NCBI GenBank assembly: GCA_001898995.1
Contig: MKVZ01000005.1
Location: forward strand, 169,652 to 233,651
DNA: 64,000 nt
Direction: 5' to 3'
Origin: Rhizobiales bacterium 63-22
GTDB taxonomy: Bacteria > Pseudomonadota > Alphaproteobacteria > Rhizobiales > Rhizobiaceae
Under the pieces are notes generated by a model, which was not told the DNA's origin, searched no databases, and was given only the letters and a program-made list of their open reading frames with translations. Shown piece by piece: positions 9,178-18,367 of the stretch; the stretch's first letter is position 1, and each line of letters begins with the position of its first letter. Position numbers and translations under genes: made by a program.

Positions 9178-10287
9178 ATGTCCGAACCGAGCCAGAATGC
9201 CAGCACGCGCTTCGCGCTTTCCGATCCGCAGCGGGTCATGGCCGCGCTGATCGACGATTTCGCCGAACACGCGCGCATCGAGCGCGGGGAAGGCACGGCC
9301 GTGTTCACCTTGCCCTACGGGCGGGCCGAATTGCGCTGGGACGATGCCGCCGCCAGCTTCCGCGTCGGCAGCAACGACGATAGCGGTCTCGCCTTCATCA
9401 AATATGCGCTGGTCGAGCACGTGCTGAATCTCCTCGATAAAGACGAGGCGCAGCCGCGCATCGTCTGGCAGGGCGACGGGGCTGTGGGCGGCCAGCCGCT
9501 GCCCTATTTCCGCGAGTTGACGGTGGTCTCGGTCGCAAACGTCACGCCGCATATGCGCCGCGTGCGGCTCAAGGGCCATTATCTCGCCCGTTTCGCGCAG
9601 GGCGGGCTGCATATTCGCCTGCTGTTTCCGCCCAAGGGCATCGCAAAACCGCAATGGCCGGTGACGGGCGAGGATGGCCGGCCGGTCTGGCCGGAAGGCG
9701 AGGCGAAGCTTTCCTCCCGCGTCTATACGATCCGCGCCATCGACGTGGCGGCGGGCACGATGGATATCGACATGGTGGTGCATGGCGAGGAGAGCGACGC
9801 GCCGGGTTCCGGCTTCGCGCTGACCGCCAGACCCGGCGATCCGGTCGGCATGACGGGGCCGGGTGGTGGCACGGCGGGACGCGCGAAATGGTATCTTCTG
9901 GCTGGCGACGAAACCGCGCTGCCCGCCATAAGCCGCATTCTGGAGGAATTGCCGGAGGGGGTGAAGGCGGTGGTGCGTGTGGAGGTGCCCGACGCGGGCG
10001 AGGAACAGGCGCTCGAATCGCGCGCCGATCTCGACCTGCAATGGCTACACCGCAACGACGCGGAAGCCGGAACGACGACGCTGCTGGAGGATGCGGTCAG
10101 GGCTGTCGAATTTCCACACGGTGAGGACGATGTCTTCGTGTGGGCGGGCTGCGAGTTCGCCGCCTTCCGCTCCATCCGCGCGCTCATGCGCAAGGAGCGC
10201 GGGCTTCCGCGCGAACGGCAGTTGATCGTCGCCTATTGGCGGCGCGGGCAGGAGGGCGACGAGGCGCGCAAGAGCACCGATGATTAG
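9178..10287 (+). CDS. Siderophore-interacting protein (DUF2218 + FAD-binding reductase)
   Basis: 369 residues. The N-terminal ~100 residues resemble DUF2218 (RVMAALIDDFAEHARIERGEG ... FIKYALVEHVLNLLD). The rest is a SIP-type ferredoxin-reductase fold: FAD segment RELTVVSVANVTPHMRRVRL, RVYTIRAID, DIDMVVHGEESDAPGSGFA, then the SIP domain WYLLAGDETALPAISRILE and ending FVWAGCEFAAFRSIRALM. Such cytosolic enzymes reduce ferric siderophores to free iron. The ATG at 9178 is preceded by GAGGAG. No siderophore receptor is nearby. Confidence 0.85.
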   Translation: MSEPSQNASTRFALSDPQRVMAALIDDFAEHARIERGEGTAVFTLPYGRAELRWDDAAASFRVGSNDDSGLAFIKYALVEHVLNLLDKDEAQPRIVWQGDGAVGGQPLPYFRELTVVSVANVTPHMRRVRLKGHYLARFAQGGLHIRLLFPPKGIAKPQWPVTGEDGRPVWPEGEAKLSSRVYTIRAIDVAAGTMDIDMVVHGEESDAPGSGFALTARPGDPVGMTGPGGGTAGRAKWYLLAGDETALPAISRILEELPEGVKAVVRVEVPDAGEEQALESRADLDLQWLHRNDAEAGTTTLLEDAVRAVEFPHGEDDVFVWAGCEFAAFRSIRALMRKERGLPRERQLIVAYWRRGQEGDEARKSTDD

Positions 10288-10308
10288 GGCGCATTCCGAG
10301 AAAGCATT

Positions 10309-11058
10309 CTAGCGCCTGAAGCCTTCGCTCGCCCGCATCAGGTTCTTCGTATAGTCGGCATGGAAATTGCCGGTCACGAGGTCGTCGGCTCGCAGGCGCT
10401 CCACGATCTCGCCATTGCGCATGACCGCGAGGCGGTCGCACATATGGGTGACGACGCCAAGATCGTGGCTGACCATGACGAAGGTGAGATCGCGGTCGCG
10501 GCGCACCTGTTCCAGAAGGTTCAGCACTTCCGCCTGCACCGAAGCGTCGAGCGCGGAGGTCGGTTCGTCGAGCAGCAATATGCTCGGCTCGATGATCAGC
10601 GCGCGGGCGATGGCGATGCGCTGGCGCTGACCGCCCGAAAGCTGGTGCGGATAGCGGAACCGGAAGCCGGAACCGAGGCCCACCTCGTCCAACGCCCGCA
10701 CGATGCGCTTCTCGCTGTCGCCGATGCCATGGATGGCGAGCGGTTCCAGCAGCAGCCGGTCCACCGTCTGGCGCGGGTGCAGCGAGCCGTAGGGATCCTG
10801 AAACACCATCTGCACCGTGCGGTAGAAAGCCTTGTCGCGCGGGGTGCGCAAGGCTTTGCCGCCGATGCGGATCTCGCCGTTCTCGACCGGGGCAAGTCCG
10901 GCGACGGCGCGCAACAGCGTGGACTTGCCGGAGCCGGATTCGCCGACAAGGCCGTAGGATTCGCCCTGCGCCACCTCGATGCCGGCTGCTTTCAGCGCAT
11001 GGAAATCGTCGAAGAACACGTCGATATTATCGACGGCAAGGGCGGGAACCGTGCTCAT
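10309..11058 (-). CDS. dppF: Peptide ABC transporter ATP-binding protein, DppF-like
   Basis: 249 residues. Walker A GESGSGKST, Q-loop QMVFQDPYGSLHPRQ (typical of the Dpp/Opp family), signature LSGGQRQRIAIARAL, Walker B ILLLDEPTSALD and switch VMVSHDLGVV are all present, so it should hydrolyse ATP. With the DppD-like partner it would power peptide import. The ATG at 11058 overlaps the upstream stop by four bases (ATGA); an ATG three codons upstream is also in frame. Last gene of the transporter operon. Confidence 0.88.
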   Translation of the reverse strand: MSTVPALAVDNIDVFFDDFHALKAAGIEVAQGESYGLVGESGSGKSTLLRAVAGLAPVENGEIRIGGKALRTPRDKAFYRTVQMVFQDPYGSLHPRQTVDRLLLEPLAIHGIGDSEKRIVRALDEVGLGSGFRFRYPHQLSGGQRQRIAIARALIIEPSILLLDEPTSALDASVQAEVLNLLEQVRRDRDLTFVMVSHDLGVVTHMCDRLAVMRNGEIVERLRADDLVTGNFHADYTKNLMRASEGFRR

Positions 11059-11900
11059 AGGCGCCATGCCTCCTCGCGCTGAAGAGTGGGAAGCGGATGA
11101 CGGTCGGCGCCAATCTTCGGCATGCAGTTCAGCAGTCCTTGCGTATAGGGATGTTTCGCGTTGGCGAGGTCTTTCGCCGCGATTTCTTCCACGATGCGGC
11201 CCGCATACATGACGATGACCCGGTCGCAGAAGGAGGAGACGAGGCGCAGGTCATGGCTGATGAAGATCAGCCCCATGCCGCGCTCGGCCACCAGCCTGTC
11301 GAGGATGTTCAGCACTTCGAGCTGCACCGTCACGTCGAGCGCGGAGGTCGGCTCGTCGGCGATCAGCAGTTGCGGTTCGGCCACCAGCATCATGGCGATC
11401 ATTACGCGCTGGCCCATGCCGCCCGAAACCTCGTGTGGGTAGAGCTTCATCACCCGTTCGGCATCGCGGATCTGCACGGCCTCCAGCATGGCGACGGTGC
11501 GCTCGCGGATTTCCGCGCTGCCGTGTTTGCCGTGCGCCTTCAGCGTCTCGGCGATCTGCCTGCCGATGGTCATGACCGGGTTCAGCGAATATTTCGGGTC
11601 TTGCAGCACCATGGCGATGCGGCTGCCGCGCAGGGACCGCCGCTCGCGCGCCGATATGCCGAGAAGGTCGATGCCGTCGAAGGCGAGTTGCTTCGCGGTA
11701 ATCTTCGCGTGCGGAGGTGTGAGGCCCATGATGGCGCGTCCGGTCTGCGACTTGCCGGAGCCGGATTCGCCGACGATGCCGAGCCGCTCGCGGCCGAGTG
11801 TGAAGCTGACGCCGCGCACCGCCTCGATTTCGCCGGTGCGGGTGGGGAAGGTGACGCGCAGGTCTTCGACTGCCAGAAGAGGAGATTGCAGCGGCTTCAT
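11055..11900 (-). CDS. dppD: Peptide ABC transporter ATP-binding protein, DppD-like
   Basis: 281 residues. Walker A GESGSGKS, Q-loop VLQDPKYSLNPVMT, signature VSGGMGQRV, Walker B LLIADEPTSALD, switch FISHDL, and the C-terminal oligopeptide motif HPYTQGLLNCMPKIGADRHP near the end, where DppD/OppD proteins usually carry an Fe-S-type cysteine tract. The ATG at 11900 overlaps the permease stop by four bases; the same frame is open upstream but that part is a shadow of the permease gene. Confidence 0.88.
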   Translation of the reverse strand: MKPLQSPLLAVEDLRVTFPTRTGEIEAVRGVSFTLGRERLGIVGESGSGKSQTGRAIMGLTPPHAKITAKQLAFDGIDLLGISARERRSLRGSRIAMVLQDPKYSLNPVMTIGRQIAETLKAHGKHGSAEIRERTVAMLEAVQIRDAERVMKLYPHEVSGGMGQRVMIAMMLVAEPQLLIADEPTSALDVTVQLEVLNILDRLVAERGMGLIFISHDLRLVSSFCDRVIVMYAGRIVEEIAAKDLANAKHPYTQGLLNCMPKIGADRHPLPTLQREEAWRL

Positions 11901-12829
11901 TGGTTGCTCCCCCGCGGGTCGAGCGCGTCGCGCAGGCCGTCGCCGAGCAGGTTGAAGCCGAGGCTGACGACGAGGATGGCGATACCCGGCATGGCGGCCA
12001 CCCACCACTGGTCGAGGATGAAGCGGCGGCCTGAGGCGATCATCGCGCCCCATTCGGGCAGGGGCGGCTGCGCGCCGAGGCCGAGGAAGCCGAGACCGGC
12101 GGCGGTGAGGATGATGCCCGCCATGTCGAGCGTCACGCGCACGATCAGCGACGAGGTGCAGAGCGGCATGATATGGCGCAGCACGATGCGGAAGGGCGAG
12201 GCGCCCATCAGCCGCACGGCGGAAATATAGTCCGAATTGCGCACCGTCAGCGTTTCGGCGCGAGCGATGCGGGCATAGGGCGGCCATGAGGTGATGGCGA
12301 TGGCGATGATGGCGTTCTCGATGCCGGGTCCGAGCGCGGCCACGAAGGCGAGCGCCAGAATGAGTTTCGGGAAGGCGAGGAAGATGTCGGTGATGCGCAT
12401 CAGCACCGCGTCGATCCAGCCGCCGGCATAGCCCGCCACCGTGCCGACCAGAAGGCCGATGGGCGCGGCGATGATGGCCACCAGCAGCACCACATAGAGC
12501 GTGAGGCGCGAGCCGTAGATGAGGCGGGAGAGGATGTCGCGGCCCTGATCGTCGGTGCCGAGCAGGTAGCCGGGTGTGCCGGGCGGCAGCAGACTCGCAT
12601 TGGCGAGATCGCCGCTGACGGGCGAATGCGGGGCCAGAACGCCTGCCAATGCCGCCACGGCAAGAAGCGCGAGGATGATGATGAGGCCGAGCACGGCCAG
12701 CTTGTTGGCGGTGAAGCGCCGCCAGACCATATAGGCGCGGCCGAGCCTTGCCTGCGCGCGCGACTGCGGGCGCTCGGAGAGCAGCCATTCGCGCCATGAG
12801 ACGGGGGCGGTGTTTGCTGTGTCGCTCAT
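11897..12829 (-). CDS. dppC: Peptide ABC transporter permease, DppC-like
   Basis: 310 residues with an N-terminal cytoplasmic stretch, a first membrane segment (AVLGLIIILALLAVAALAG), a periplasmic loop LLGTDDQGRDILSRLIYGSR typical of DppC/OppC, and the permease domain with several helices. The EAA-loop (ARAETLTVRNSDYISAVRLMGASPFRIVLRHIMP) contacts the ATPases. Overlaps its neighbours by four bases on each side. Confidence 0.9.
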   Translation of the reverse strand: MSDTANTAPVSWREWLLSERPQSRAQARLGRAYMVWRRFTANKLAVLGLIIILALLAVAALAGVLAPHSPVSGDLANASLLPPGTPGYLLGTDDQGRDILSRLIYGSRLTLYVVLLVAIIAAPIGLLVGTVAGYAGGWIDAVLMRITDIFLAFPKLILALAFVAALGPGIENAIIAIAITSWPPYARIARAETLTVRNSDYISAVRLMGASPFRIVLRHIMPLCTSSLIVRVTLDMAGIILTAAGLGFLGLGAQPPLPEWGAMIASGRRFILDQWWVAAMPGIAILVVSLGFNLLGDGLRDALDPRGSNQ

Positions 12830-13905
12830 CGTGCGCGCGTCCTTGGATCGAGAAGCCGATAGAGAAGATCGGACAGGAGGTTGAGTGCGATGAAGACCGA
12901 GCCGATGACGATGGTGCCGCCGAGAACCGCGTTCATGTCGGCGTTTTGCAGCGAATTGGTGATGTAGAGGCCGATTCCCGGCCAGGAGAAGATGGTTTCG
13001 GTGAGCACCGATCCTTCGAGAAGGCCGGCATAAGACAGCGCGATCACCGTTACGAGCGGCACGGCGGCGTTGCGCAGGGCATGGCCCCAGATGACGCGCG
13101 TTTCCGAAACGCCCTTGGCGCGGGCGGCGACGATATATTCCTGGTCCAGCTCATTCAGCATGAAGGAGCGCGTCATGCGGCTGATATAGGCGAGCGAATA
13201 ATAGCCGAGCAGCGACGCGGGCAGGATGATATGCGAGAAGATATCCTTGAAGGCGTCCCAGTCGCCGCGCAGCACGGCGTCAACCAGATAGAAGCCGGTG
13301 ATCGGCTCGAAGGTATATTCGAAGGTTATATCGATGCGGCCGGGGCCGGAGACCCAGCCGAGGCGGGCATAGAAGACCAGAAGCGCCAGAAGACCAAGCC
13401 AGAAGATCGGCACCGAATAGCCTATGAGGCCGACGATGCGCACGATCTGGTCGGCGATGCTGCCGCGCTTGACGGCGGCAAGCATGCCGAGCGGAATGCC
13501 GAACAGCGCGCCGATGATCGTGCCGACCGTGGCGAGTTCCATCGTTGCCGGAAAGACGTGGCGTATATCGGTCATGACCGGATTGGTGGTCAGCACCGAC
13601 GTGCCGAAATCGCCGTGCAGCACGCCTTTCACATAGAGGTAGAACTGCTGGTAATAGGGCAGGTCGAAGCCCATCTGCTCGCGCACCTGCGCGATGGTGC
13701 TGGCCGAGGCGCGGTCGCCGACGATGGCCAGAACCGGATCGATCGGCACGACGCGGCCGATGAAGAAGGTGACGGCGAGGAGACCGAGATAGGTGGTCAC
13801 CACGACGACCAGAAAGCCGCCGACCGATTTCGCCATGGATGGGAAACGCCCGCGCGGGCGGCGTTCCTTCGCCGGTGTTGCGCTGTTGCTCAATGTTCCG
13901 ACCAC
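12826..13905 (-). CDS. dppB: Peptide ABC transporter permease, DppB-like
   Basis: 359 residues with a GTG start, or 336 if the internal ATG at 13836 is used. The usual DppB pattern is seen: N-terminal membrane helix, periplasmic loop with REQMGFDLPYYQQFYLYVKG and GDFGTSVLTTNPV, and an EAA-loop MLNELDQEYIVAARAKGVSE. It pairs with DppC to form the inner-membrane channel. The 23 residues before the internal ATG are rich in Ser/Arg/Pro and could be a cytoplasmic extension or a mis-start. Confidence 0.88.
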   Translation of the reverse strand: MVGTLSNSATPAKERRPRGRFPSMAKSVGGFLVVVVTTYLGLLAVTFFIGRVVPIDPVLAIVGDRASASTIAQVREQMGFDLPYYQQFYLYVKGVLHGDFGTSVLTTNPVMTDIRHVFPATMELATVGTIIGALFGIPLGMLAAVKRGSIADQIVRIVGLIGYSVPIFWLGLLALLVFYARLGWVSGPGRIDITFEYTFEPITGFYLVDAVLRGDWDAFKDIFSHIILPASLLGYYSLAYISRMTRSFMLNELDQEYIVAARAKGVSETRVIWGHALRNAAVPLVTVIALSYAGLLEGSVLTETIFSWPGIGLYITNSLQNADMNAVLGGTIVIGSVFIALNLLSDLLYRLLDPRTRAR

Positions 13906-13973
13906 TTTCGACAGGACAGGCAGATTCTCATAAATCGAATCCGGAAACCGGCCTATCCATTTGTTTCAATGGA

Positions 13974-14006
13974 AAACAGGCGCATCGTCTTACGATGCGC
14001 CTGTTT
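13974..14006 (-). terminator. Stem-loop between dppA-like gene and the transporter genes
   Basis: Perfect 15-bp arms AAACAGGCGCATCGT and ACGATGCGCCTGTTT around a 3-base loop. It follows the binding-protein gene (stop at 14021) and precedes the permease gene on the same strand. Such intercistronic hairpins usually allow high expression of the binding protein with partial read-through into the transporter genes. Confidence 0.75.
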
Positions 14007-14020
14007 GCGGTTTCGAAAGC

Positions 14021-15658
14021 CTATTCCTTGCTGACGGTATTGAGGAAGTTGGAGTCGAAGGTTGGGCCAAGGCTGAAATTCTTCAACTTCTTGGAGATGC
14101 CCGCCACTTCCACCTGCTGATAAAGCATCACGAAGGGGCTGGTATCGAGTGCTTCCTGCTGGAGCTTGCGATACATTTCCGCGCGTTTGTCGTTGTCGCG
14201 TTCGAGCAGGGCGGCATTTACCTGTTTGTTGAGTTCGGGCGTGGCCCAGGCGTTACGCCATGCGAGCGTCTTTTCGGGTGCGTCGTCCTTGTTGTCCGGG
14301 TTGGACGTGAATGCCTGCGCGTTGGAATTCGGATCCCAGTAATCCATGCCCCATTGACCGATATAGAGGTCATGGTTGCGGGCACGGTATTTGGTCAGCG
14401 TCTGCTTGCCGTCGCCGGGAATGATCTGGATCTTGATCCCGGCCTTGGCGGCTTCCTGCTGGAAGGATTGCGCGATGCCGGTCACCGGCTCGATGCTGCG
14501 TACATCGAAGGTAACGGAGAAGCCGTCCTTCAACCCGGCCTTGGCGAGCAGTTCCTTGGCCTTGTCCACATCCAGCTTGTAGGGGTTGGAATCGAGCGCG
14601 CCCAGCACGCCCTTCGGCTGATAGGTCTGGCGGATGATGCCGGTGCCGTTCAGGAGTTTGGCGCCGATGGCGTCGTAATCGACCAGATACTTGAACGCCT
14701 GCCGTACTTCCGGCTTGGCGAGGTTGGGATTCTTCTGGTTGAGGCTGATATAGTAGACCGTGCCCTTGGGCGCGCTGGCGGTGGCGAGCTTCGTGTCCTT
14801 TTGTACGGCCTCATAGTCGCCGGGTTCCAGATTGCGCGCCACGTCTATGTCGCCGGATTCCAGCATCAGGCGCTGAGTGGCGCTTTCCTTGACATGGCGG
14901 TAGAAGACGCGGGCAAGCTTGGCCTTCTCACCGTAATAATTGTCGTTGCGCTCCATGACGACGACTTCGTTGGCACGCCATTCGCGAATCTTGAACGGAC
15001 CGGAGCCGGCATAGCCGGTCTTGAGCCAGCCATTGCCGTAATCGGTGTCGTATTTGTAGGAATCGTTCGGCGTCACTTTCTTGGCGTGGCTTTCGACCAG
15101 TTTTTTGTCCACCACCGCGCCGACTGTCGCTGACAGGCAGTTGAGCACGAAGCTCGGCGCATAAGGCTTGTCGACCTTGAAGACGAAAGTGTCGGGATCG
15201 ACCGCCTTGGCATTTTCCGTCACATTGTCGCCGGTCAGGCCGAACTGTGTGAGAATGAAAGCCGGATTCTTGTTCAGCCTTACGGCGCGCTCGAAGGAAT
15301 AGGCCACGTCGTCGGCGGTGATCGGGTTGCCGGAGGCGAACTTGATGCCCTTTTTCAGCTTGAAAGTATAGGTGAGGCCGTCATCGGAGACGGTCCAGCT
15401 TTCCGCGATACCCGGAACCACCTTCGACGTATCGTGAATATCGAGACGCACCAGCATGTCATAGGCATTGCCGATGATTTCGGCCGGACTAATTTCAAAG
15501 GATTCGGCCGGGTCGAGCGAGATAATGTCGTCGATGGCGAAGGCCTCGACCAGCGTGTCCTTGGGCGTGCCGCTCCATGCCGGATTGGCTGCAAGGATGG
15601 TGGCAAGCGCCGCGCCGGCGGCGAGAATGCGGAATCGTCCGAAATATTGCATCGTCAT
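14021..15658 (-). CDS. dppA: Peptide ABC transporter periplasmic substrate-binding protein, DppA/OppA family
   Basis: 545 residues, normal for SBP family 5. Signal peptide through about PAWSG (residue 30), then LVEAFAIDDIISLDPAESFE, VPGIAESWTVSDDGLTYTFKLKKGIKFASG and NGWLKTGYAGSGPFKI, the hallmark segments of dipeptide/oligopeptide binding proteins. The ATG at 15658 has AAAGGGGAC upstream. First gene of the set, followed by a hairpin and then the permeases and ATPases. A peptidase gene lies just upstream on the same strand, consistent with peptide nutrition. Confidence 0.88.
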   Translation of the reverse strand: MTMQYFGRFRILAAGAALATILAANPAWSGTPKDTLVEAFAIDDIISLDPAESFEISPAEIIGNAYDMLVRLDIHDTSKVVPGIAESWTVSDDGLTYTFKLKKGIKFASGNPITADDVAYSFERAVRLNKNPAFILTQFGLTGDNVTENAKAVDPDTFVFKVDKPYAPSFVLNCLSATVGAVVDKKLVESHAKKVTPNDSYKYDTDYGNGWLKTGYAGSGPFKIREWRANEVVVMERNDNYYGEKAKLARVFYRHVKESATQRLMLESGDIDVARNLEPGDYEAVQKDTKLATASAPKGTVYYISLNQKNPNLAKPEVRQAFKYLVDYDAIGAKLLNGTGIIRQTYQPKGVLGALDSNPYKLDVDKAKELLAKAGLKDGFSVTFDVRSIEPVTGIAQSFQQEAAKAGIKIQIIPGDGKQTLTKYRARNHDLYIGQWGMDYWDPNSNAQAFTSNPDNKDDAPEKTLAWRNAWATPELNKQVNAALLERDNDKRAEMYRKLQQEALDTSPFVMLYQQVEVAGISKKLKNFSLGPTFDSNFLNTVSKE

Positions 15659-15693
15659 GTGGATGTCCCCTTTCAGTGGTTATATAGAGCCGG

Positions 15694-16752
15694 TCAGGCG
15701 GCTTCGTGCCACGCCTGTTTCAGCACCCTGCACCAGTTGTCCCGGCAAAGCTTTTCCAGTTCCGCCTCACCATAGCCCGCTTTGCCCAGCGCCGCGACAA
15801 GGTTCTGCGTGCCGGCCGCGTCGCCGATCCCGGCGGGAATGGTCGCGCCGTCGTAGTCCGAGCCGAGCCCCACGCAGTCGAAACCCATTCGCTCGACCAT
15901 GTAGTCGACATGGCGCACCATGTCGGAAAGCGGCGTATCGGCATCCTGCCGGCCGTCGGCGCGCAGCATGGTGGTGGCGAAATTGAGGCCCACGAGGCCT
16001 TTGCGCTCACGGATCGCGTCCATCTGGCGGTCGGTCAGATTGCGCGCGACGGGGGTAAGCGCGTGTGCGTTGGAATGGCTGGCGACGAGCGGCTGGTCGC
16101 TCAGTTCCGCTACGTCCCAGAACCCCTTTTCCGTGATATGGGCGAGGTCGATCAATATGCCCTTGGCGTTGCAGGCCTTCACCAGCCGCTTGCCGGCATC
16201 GGTGAGGCCCGGTCCGGTATCGGGACTCGACGGAAAGGCAAAGGGCACGCCATGGCCGAAGATGTTGTTGCGGCTCCAGACCGGGCCGAGCGAGCGCAGG
16301 CCGATGGCGTAAAAGACTTCCAGCGCCGCGAGATCGGCGTCGATGGCCTCGCAGCCTTCCATGTGCAGCACGGCGGCGAAGGTATCGCCATTCAGCGCCG
16401 CATCCAGTTCGGTTCCGTTTCGGCAGAGCTTCCACGCGCCCGCCTGTTCGAGCCGGAGCGCGATCGCCGCGATTTCCATGGCTATGGAGAGGGAGGGCAG
16501 GCGTTCCAGCGGGGCCGAGAGCGGGGTGCGGTAGCGGCCCTGCGCATCGGCTTCGCCCAGTTCGATATGGGTGCCGGAGGGGATATAGATGGCGCAGATG
16601 CCGCCGGCGAGGCCGCCCTTCCGTGCGCGGGGCAGGTCGATATGGCCGCCCGGCGCACCGTCCATGAATTCCCTTACCGGGTCGCCCCCGCTCCGGGCAT
16701 TTTCCCAAAGCCGCAGAAGGACATCGTTATGTCCGTCGAAAACGCGTTGCAT
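15694..16752 (-). CDS. Membrane dipeptidase family (peptidase M19)
   Basis: 352 residues. Metal-binding features of renal-dipeptidase-like zinc enzymes are visible: DGHNDVLLRL at the start, the bridging Glu in VLHMEGCEAI, VASHSNAHAL, and near the end GLGSDYDGA. These enzymes cleave dipeptides, including those with D-residues. The ATG at 16752 (GGATGAGGGA upstream) is preferred over an in-frame ATG at 16803. It lies 35 bases upstream of the peptide transporter genes on the same strand, so the two may form an uptake-and-hydrolysis unit. Confidence 0.88.
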   Translation of the reverse strand: MQRVFDGHNDVLLRLWENARSGGDPVREFMDGAPGGHIDLPRARKGGLAGGICAIYIPSGTHIELGEADAQGRYRTPLSAPLERLPSLSIAMEIAAIALRLEQAGAWKLCRNGTELDAALNGDTFAAVLHMEGCEAIDADLAALEVFYAIGLRSLGPVWSRNNIFGHGVPFAFPSSPDTGPGLTDAGKRLVKACNAKGILIDLAHITEKGFWDVAELSDQPLVASHSNAHALTPVARNLTDRQMDAIRERKGLVGLNFATTMLRADGRQDADTPLSDMVRHVDYMVERMGFDCVGLGSDYDGATIPAGIGDAAGTQNLVAALGKAGYGEAELEKLCRDNWCRVLKQAWHEAA

Positions 16753-16889
16753 TCCCTCATCCTTCAAGAGCGGTTTTCCGCTCGCCCCCGTGTTCCCGCA
16801 CACGGGCCACCGTTCCTTTTCGATTTATACGATGCGATCCCATGGCGAAGTCAAGCCGTCCGAACAGGCGAAAGAAAAGGAAAGATCGC

Positions 16890-16925
16890 GCCAAAGCAAA
16901 GGGCCACGGCGCAAACCGTGGCCCT
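16890..16925 (-). terminator. Terminator of the Omp25-like gene
   Basis: On the minus strand, arms AGGGCCACGG and CCGTGGCCCT around a 6-base loop, followed by TTTGCTTTGG. It lies about 80 bases past the stop of the outer-membrane protein gene. Confidence 0.7.
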
Positions 16926-17007
16926 ATGACAAAAGCGGATCGGATCATGCGAACAGGGCATGAAGTCCGGTACGGTATCCGCCTGCGAATGCCGCCGGAG
17001 ACCCGGA

Positions 17008-17643
17008 TCAGAAGTGGTAGTTCACGCCGGCCTTGATGGAATTACTCTTCAGGTCGTCACTCTGTGAAATGCCGCCTACTTCCGAATGCGCATCGTTGAA
17101 CCGCTGGAAATCATATTCCGCCTTCACCGAGATCGGCCCGGATATGACCTGTTCGACGCCCGCGCCGAGCAGGAACCCGCCTTGCCAGCCGGGGCCGTCG
17201 GTGCGGGCGCTCTGCGCCTTGAAGCGCGCCACGCCATAGCCAGCGGTGCCGTAAAGCAGCGTATTGTTCACGGCATAGCCGACCTTGCCCTTGGCATTGA
17301 GGTTCCACGACTGCTGGAGCCGTCCGCCGCGATGAATCTTGTATTCGGCCTCGCCGAAATTGCCCTCGACCTCCGCGCCGAACACGATATTGCCGCTCTG
17401 CATGTTCTTGCCCGCGACGATGCCGCCGAGCGCCTTGGTGCGGCTGGCGAAGGGACTCGGAAAGCCGCCGCCCGACGTGGCGCCGACCTGCCCGCCGACA
17501 TAATTGCCGGACCAGTCGTGCGGACCGGCGGCGACGGGCGCGTTGTAGGAATAGTCGGAACCGACCGCATCGGCGGCGAAGGCCGGACCGGCGGCAAGGG
17601 GGACGGCGGCGAATGCCGCCGCGGTGAAGATACGCTTCAACAT
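17008..17643 (-). CDS. Omp25/Omp31-family outer membrane beta-barrel protein
   Basis: 211 residues. Signal peptide MLKRIFTAAAFAAVPLAAGP to the AFA-A cleavage site, then YSYNAPVAAGPHDWSGNYVGGQVG, which matches the start of the mature Omp25/Omp31 group proteins. It has alternating barrel strands (FGAEVEGNFGEAEY, GKVGYAVNNTLLYGTAGYGV, ISVKAEYDFQRF) and a terminal aromatic residue (VNYHF) for barrel assembly. The ATG at 17643 has a GGAG upstream; the open frame is longer. These proteins are the abundant surface proteins of Brucellaceae and Rhizobiaceae. Confidence 0.85.
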   Translation of the reverse strand: MLKRIFTAAAFAAVPLAAGPAFAADAVGSDYSYNAPVAAGPHDWSGNYVGGQVGATSGGGFPSPFASRTKALGGIVAGKNMQSGNIVFGAEVEGNFGEAEYKIHRGGRLQQSWNLNAKGKVGYAVNNTLLYGTAGYGVARFKAQSARTDGPGWQGGFLLGAGVEQVISGPISVKAEYDFQRFNDAHSEVGGISQSDDLKSNSIKAGVNYHF

Positions 17644-17929
17644 CTTGTACTCCAGTTTTTCCACCCGGAACGCCGATGGAAAATATGCAAAATCCATTTG
17701 TCGGACAGGCACATCCGCGCTGCCCTTATTTCGACCCCCGATTGTGACAAATTTTAAGAGAGTTCGAGTTGAATCTGCGTCCGGCCAGCGCTTCCTCTTC
17801 GGATGCTTAACGGATTGTTATCAGCGCATCCCGAAAAGTGCGAAGCGCCTCCGCGGGGAAACCAGTCCGCTGGACTGATTTCTGATCCCGCTCCGATCGG
17901 ATCGGATCGGATGCGCGCCAAGCAAAAGA

Positions 17930-18100
17930 TCAGATCAGTTTCAGACCGCGCAGGCTGGAATGGCCATCCTTGCCGATGATGAGATGGTCGTGCACGGTGA
18001 TGTTGAGCGCCCGCGCGGCCTCGACCAGAAGCCGCGTCATCTCTATGTCGGCGCGCGAGGGCGTCGGGTCGCCGGAGGGATGGTTGTGTATCAACCTGTG
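17930..18100 (-). pseudogene. radC: radC, C-terminal remnant truncated by the genomic island
   Basis: The minus strand encodes the C-terminal part of the RadC/JAMM-like domain: [14 protein letters not shown] with the zinc-binding pattern, then [15 protein letters not shown] and SSLRGLKLI. Immediately upstream, around 18095, the similarity to RadC ends and unrelated sequence begins; the frame stays open to 18289 but is not RadC-like. The remaining two thirds of radC should be intact past the far end of the inserted element and is not in this window. radC is a site where mobile elements insert in several bacteria. Confidence 0.8.
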
Positions 18101-18367
18101 CCGTAAAATAAAGTGATTATATTTCAAGGCGTTGACGGTTTTTGTGAGCGAGGTGGTGCCGGTATTTGGTGTCTGTATAGAAGGGCGATTCTTGGATATC
18201 CCAGCAAGGCCTGCCTGATCCCGCTGGGGCATATTGAGGCTTGAAAGGTACCGTTTTTCAGGCGCCAGGTGCAACGGACTTCTCACCACCAGTGCTCACC
18301 TCGAACGGAGAGGGATCCAGGCTGTCGTAAGACAGGCGCGCGCCGGTGATAGGGGTGCTTCCAACAC

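Noticed and set aside
11055..12797. 580-codon frame joining DppD with upstream sequence
   Set aside because: The upstream part is a shadow of the DppC permease; DppD starts at 11900 with an ATGA overlap.
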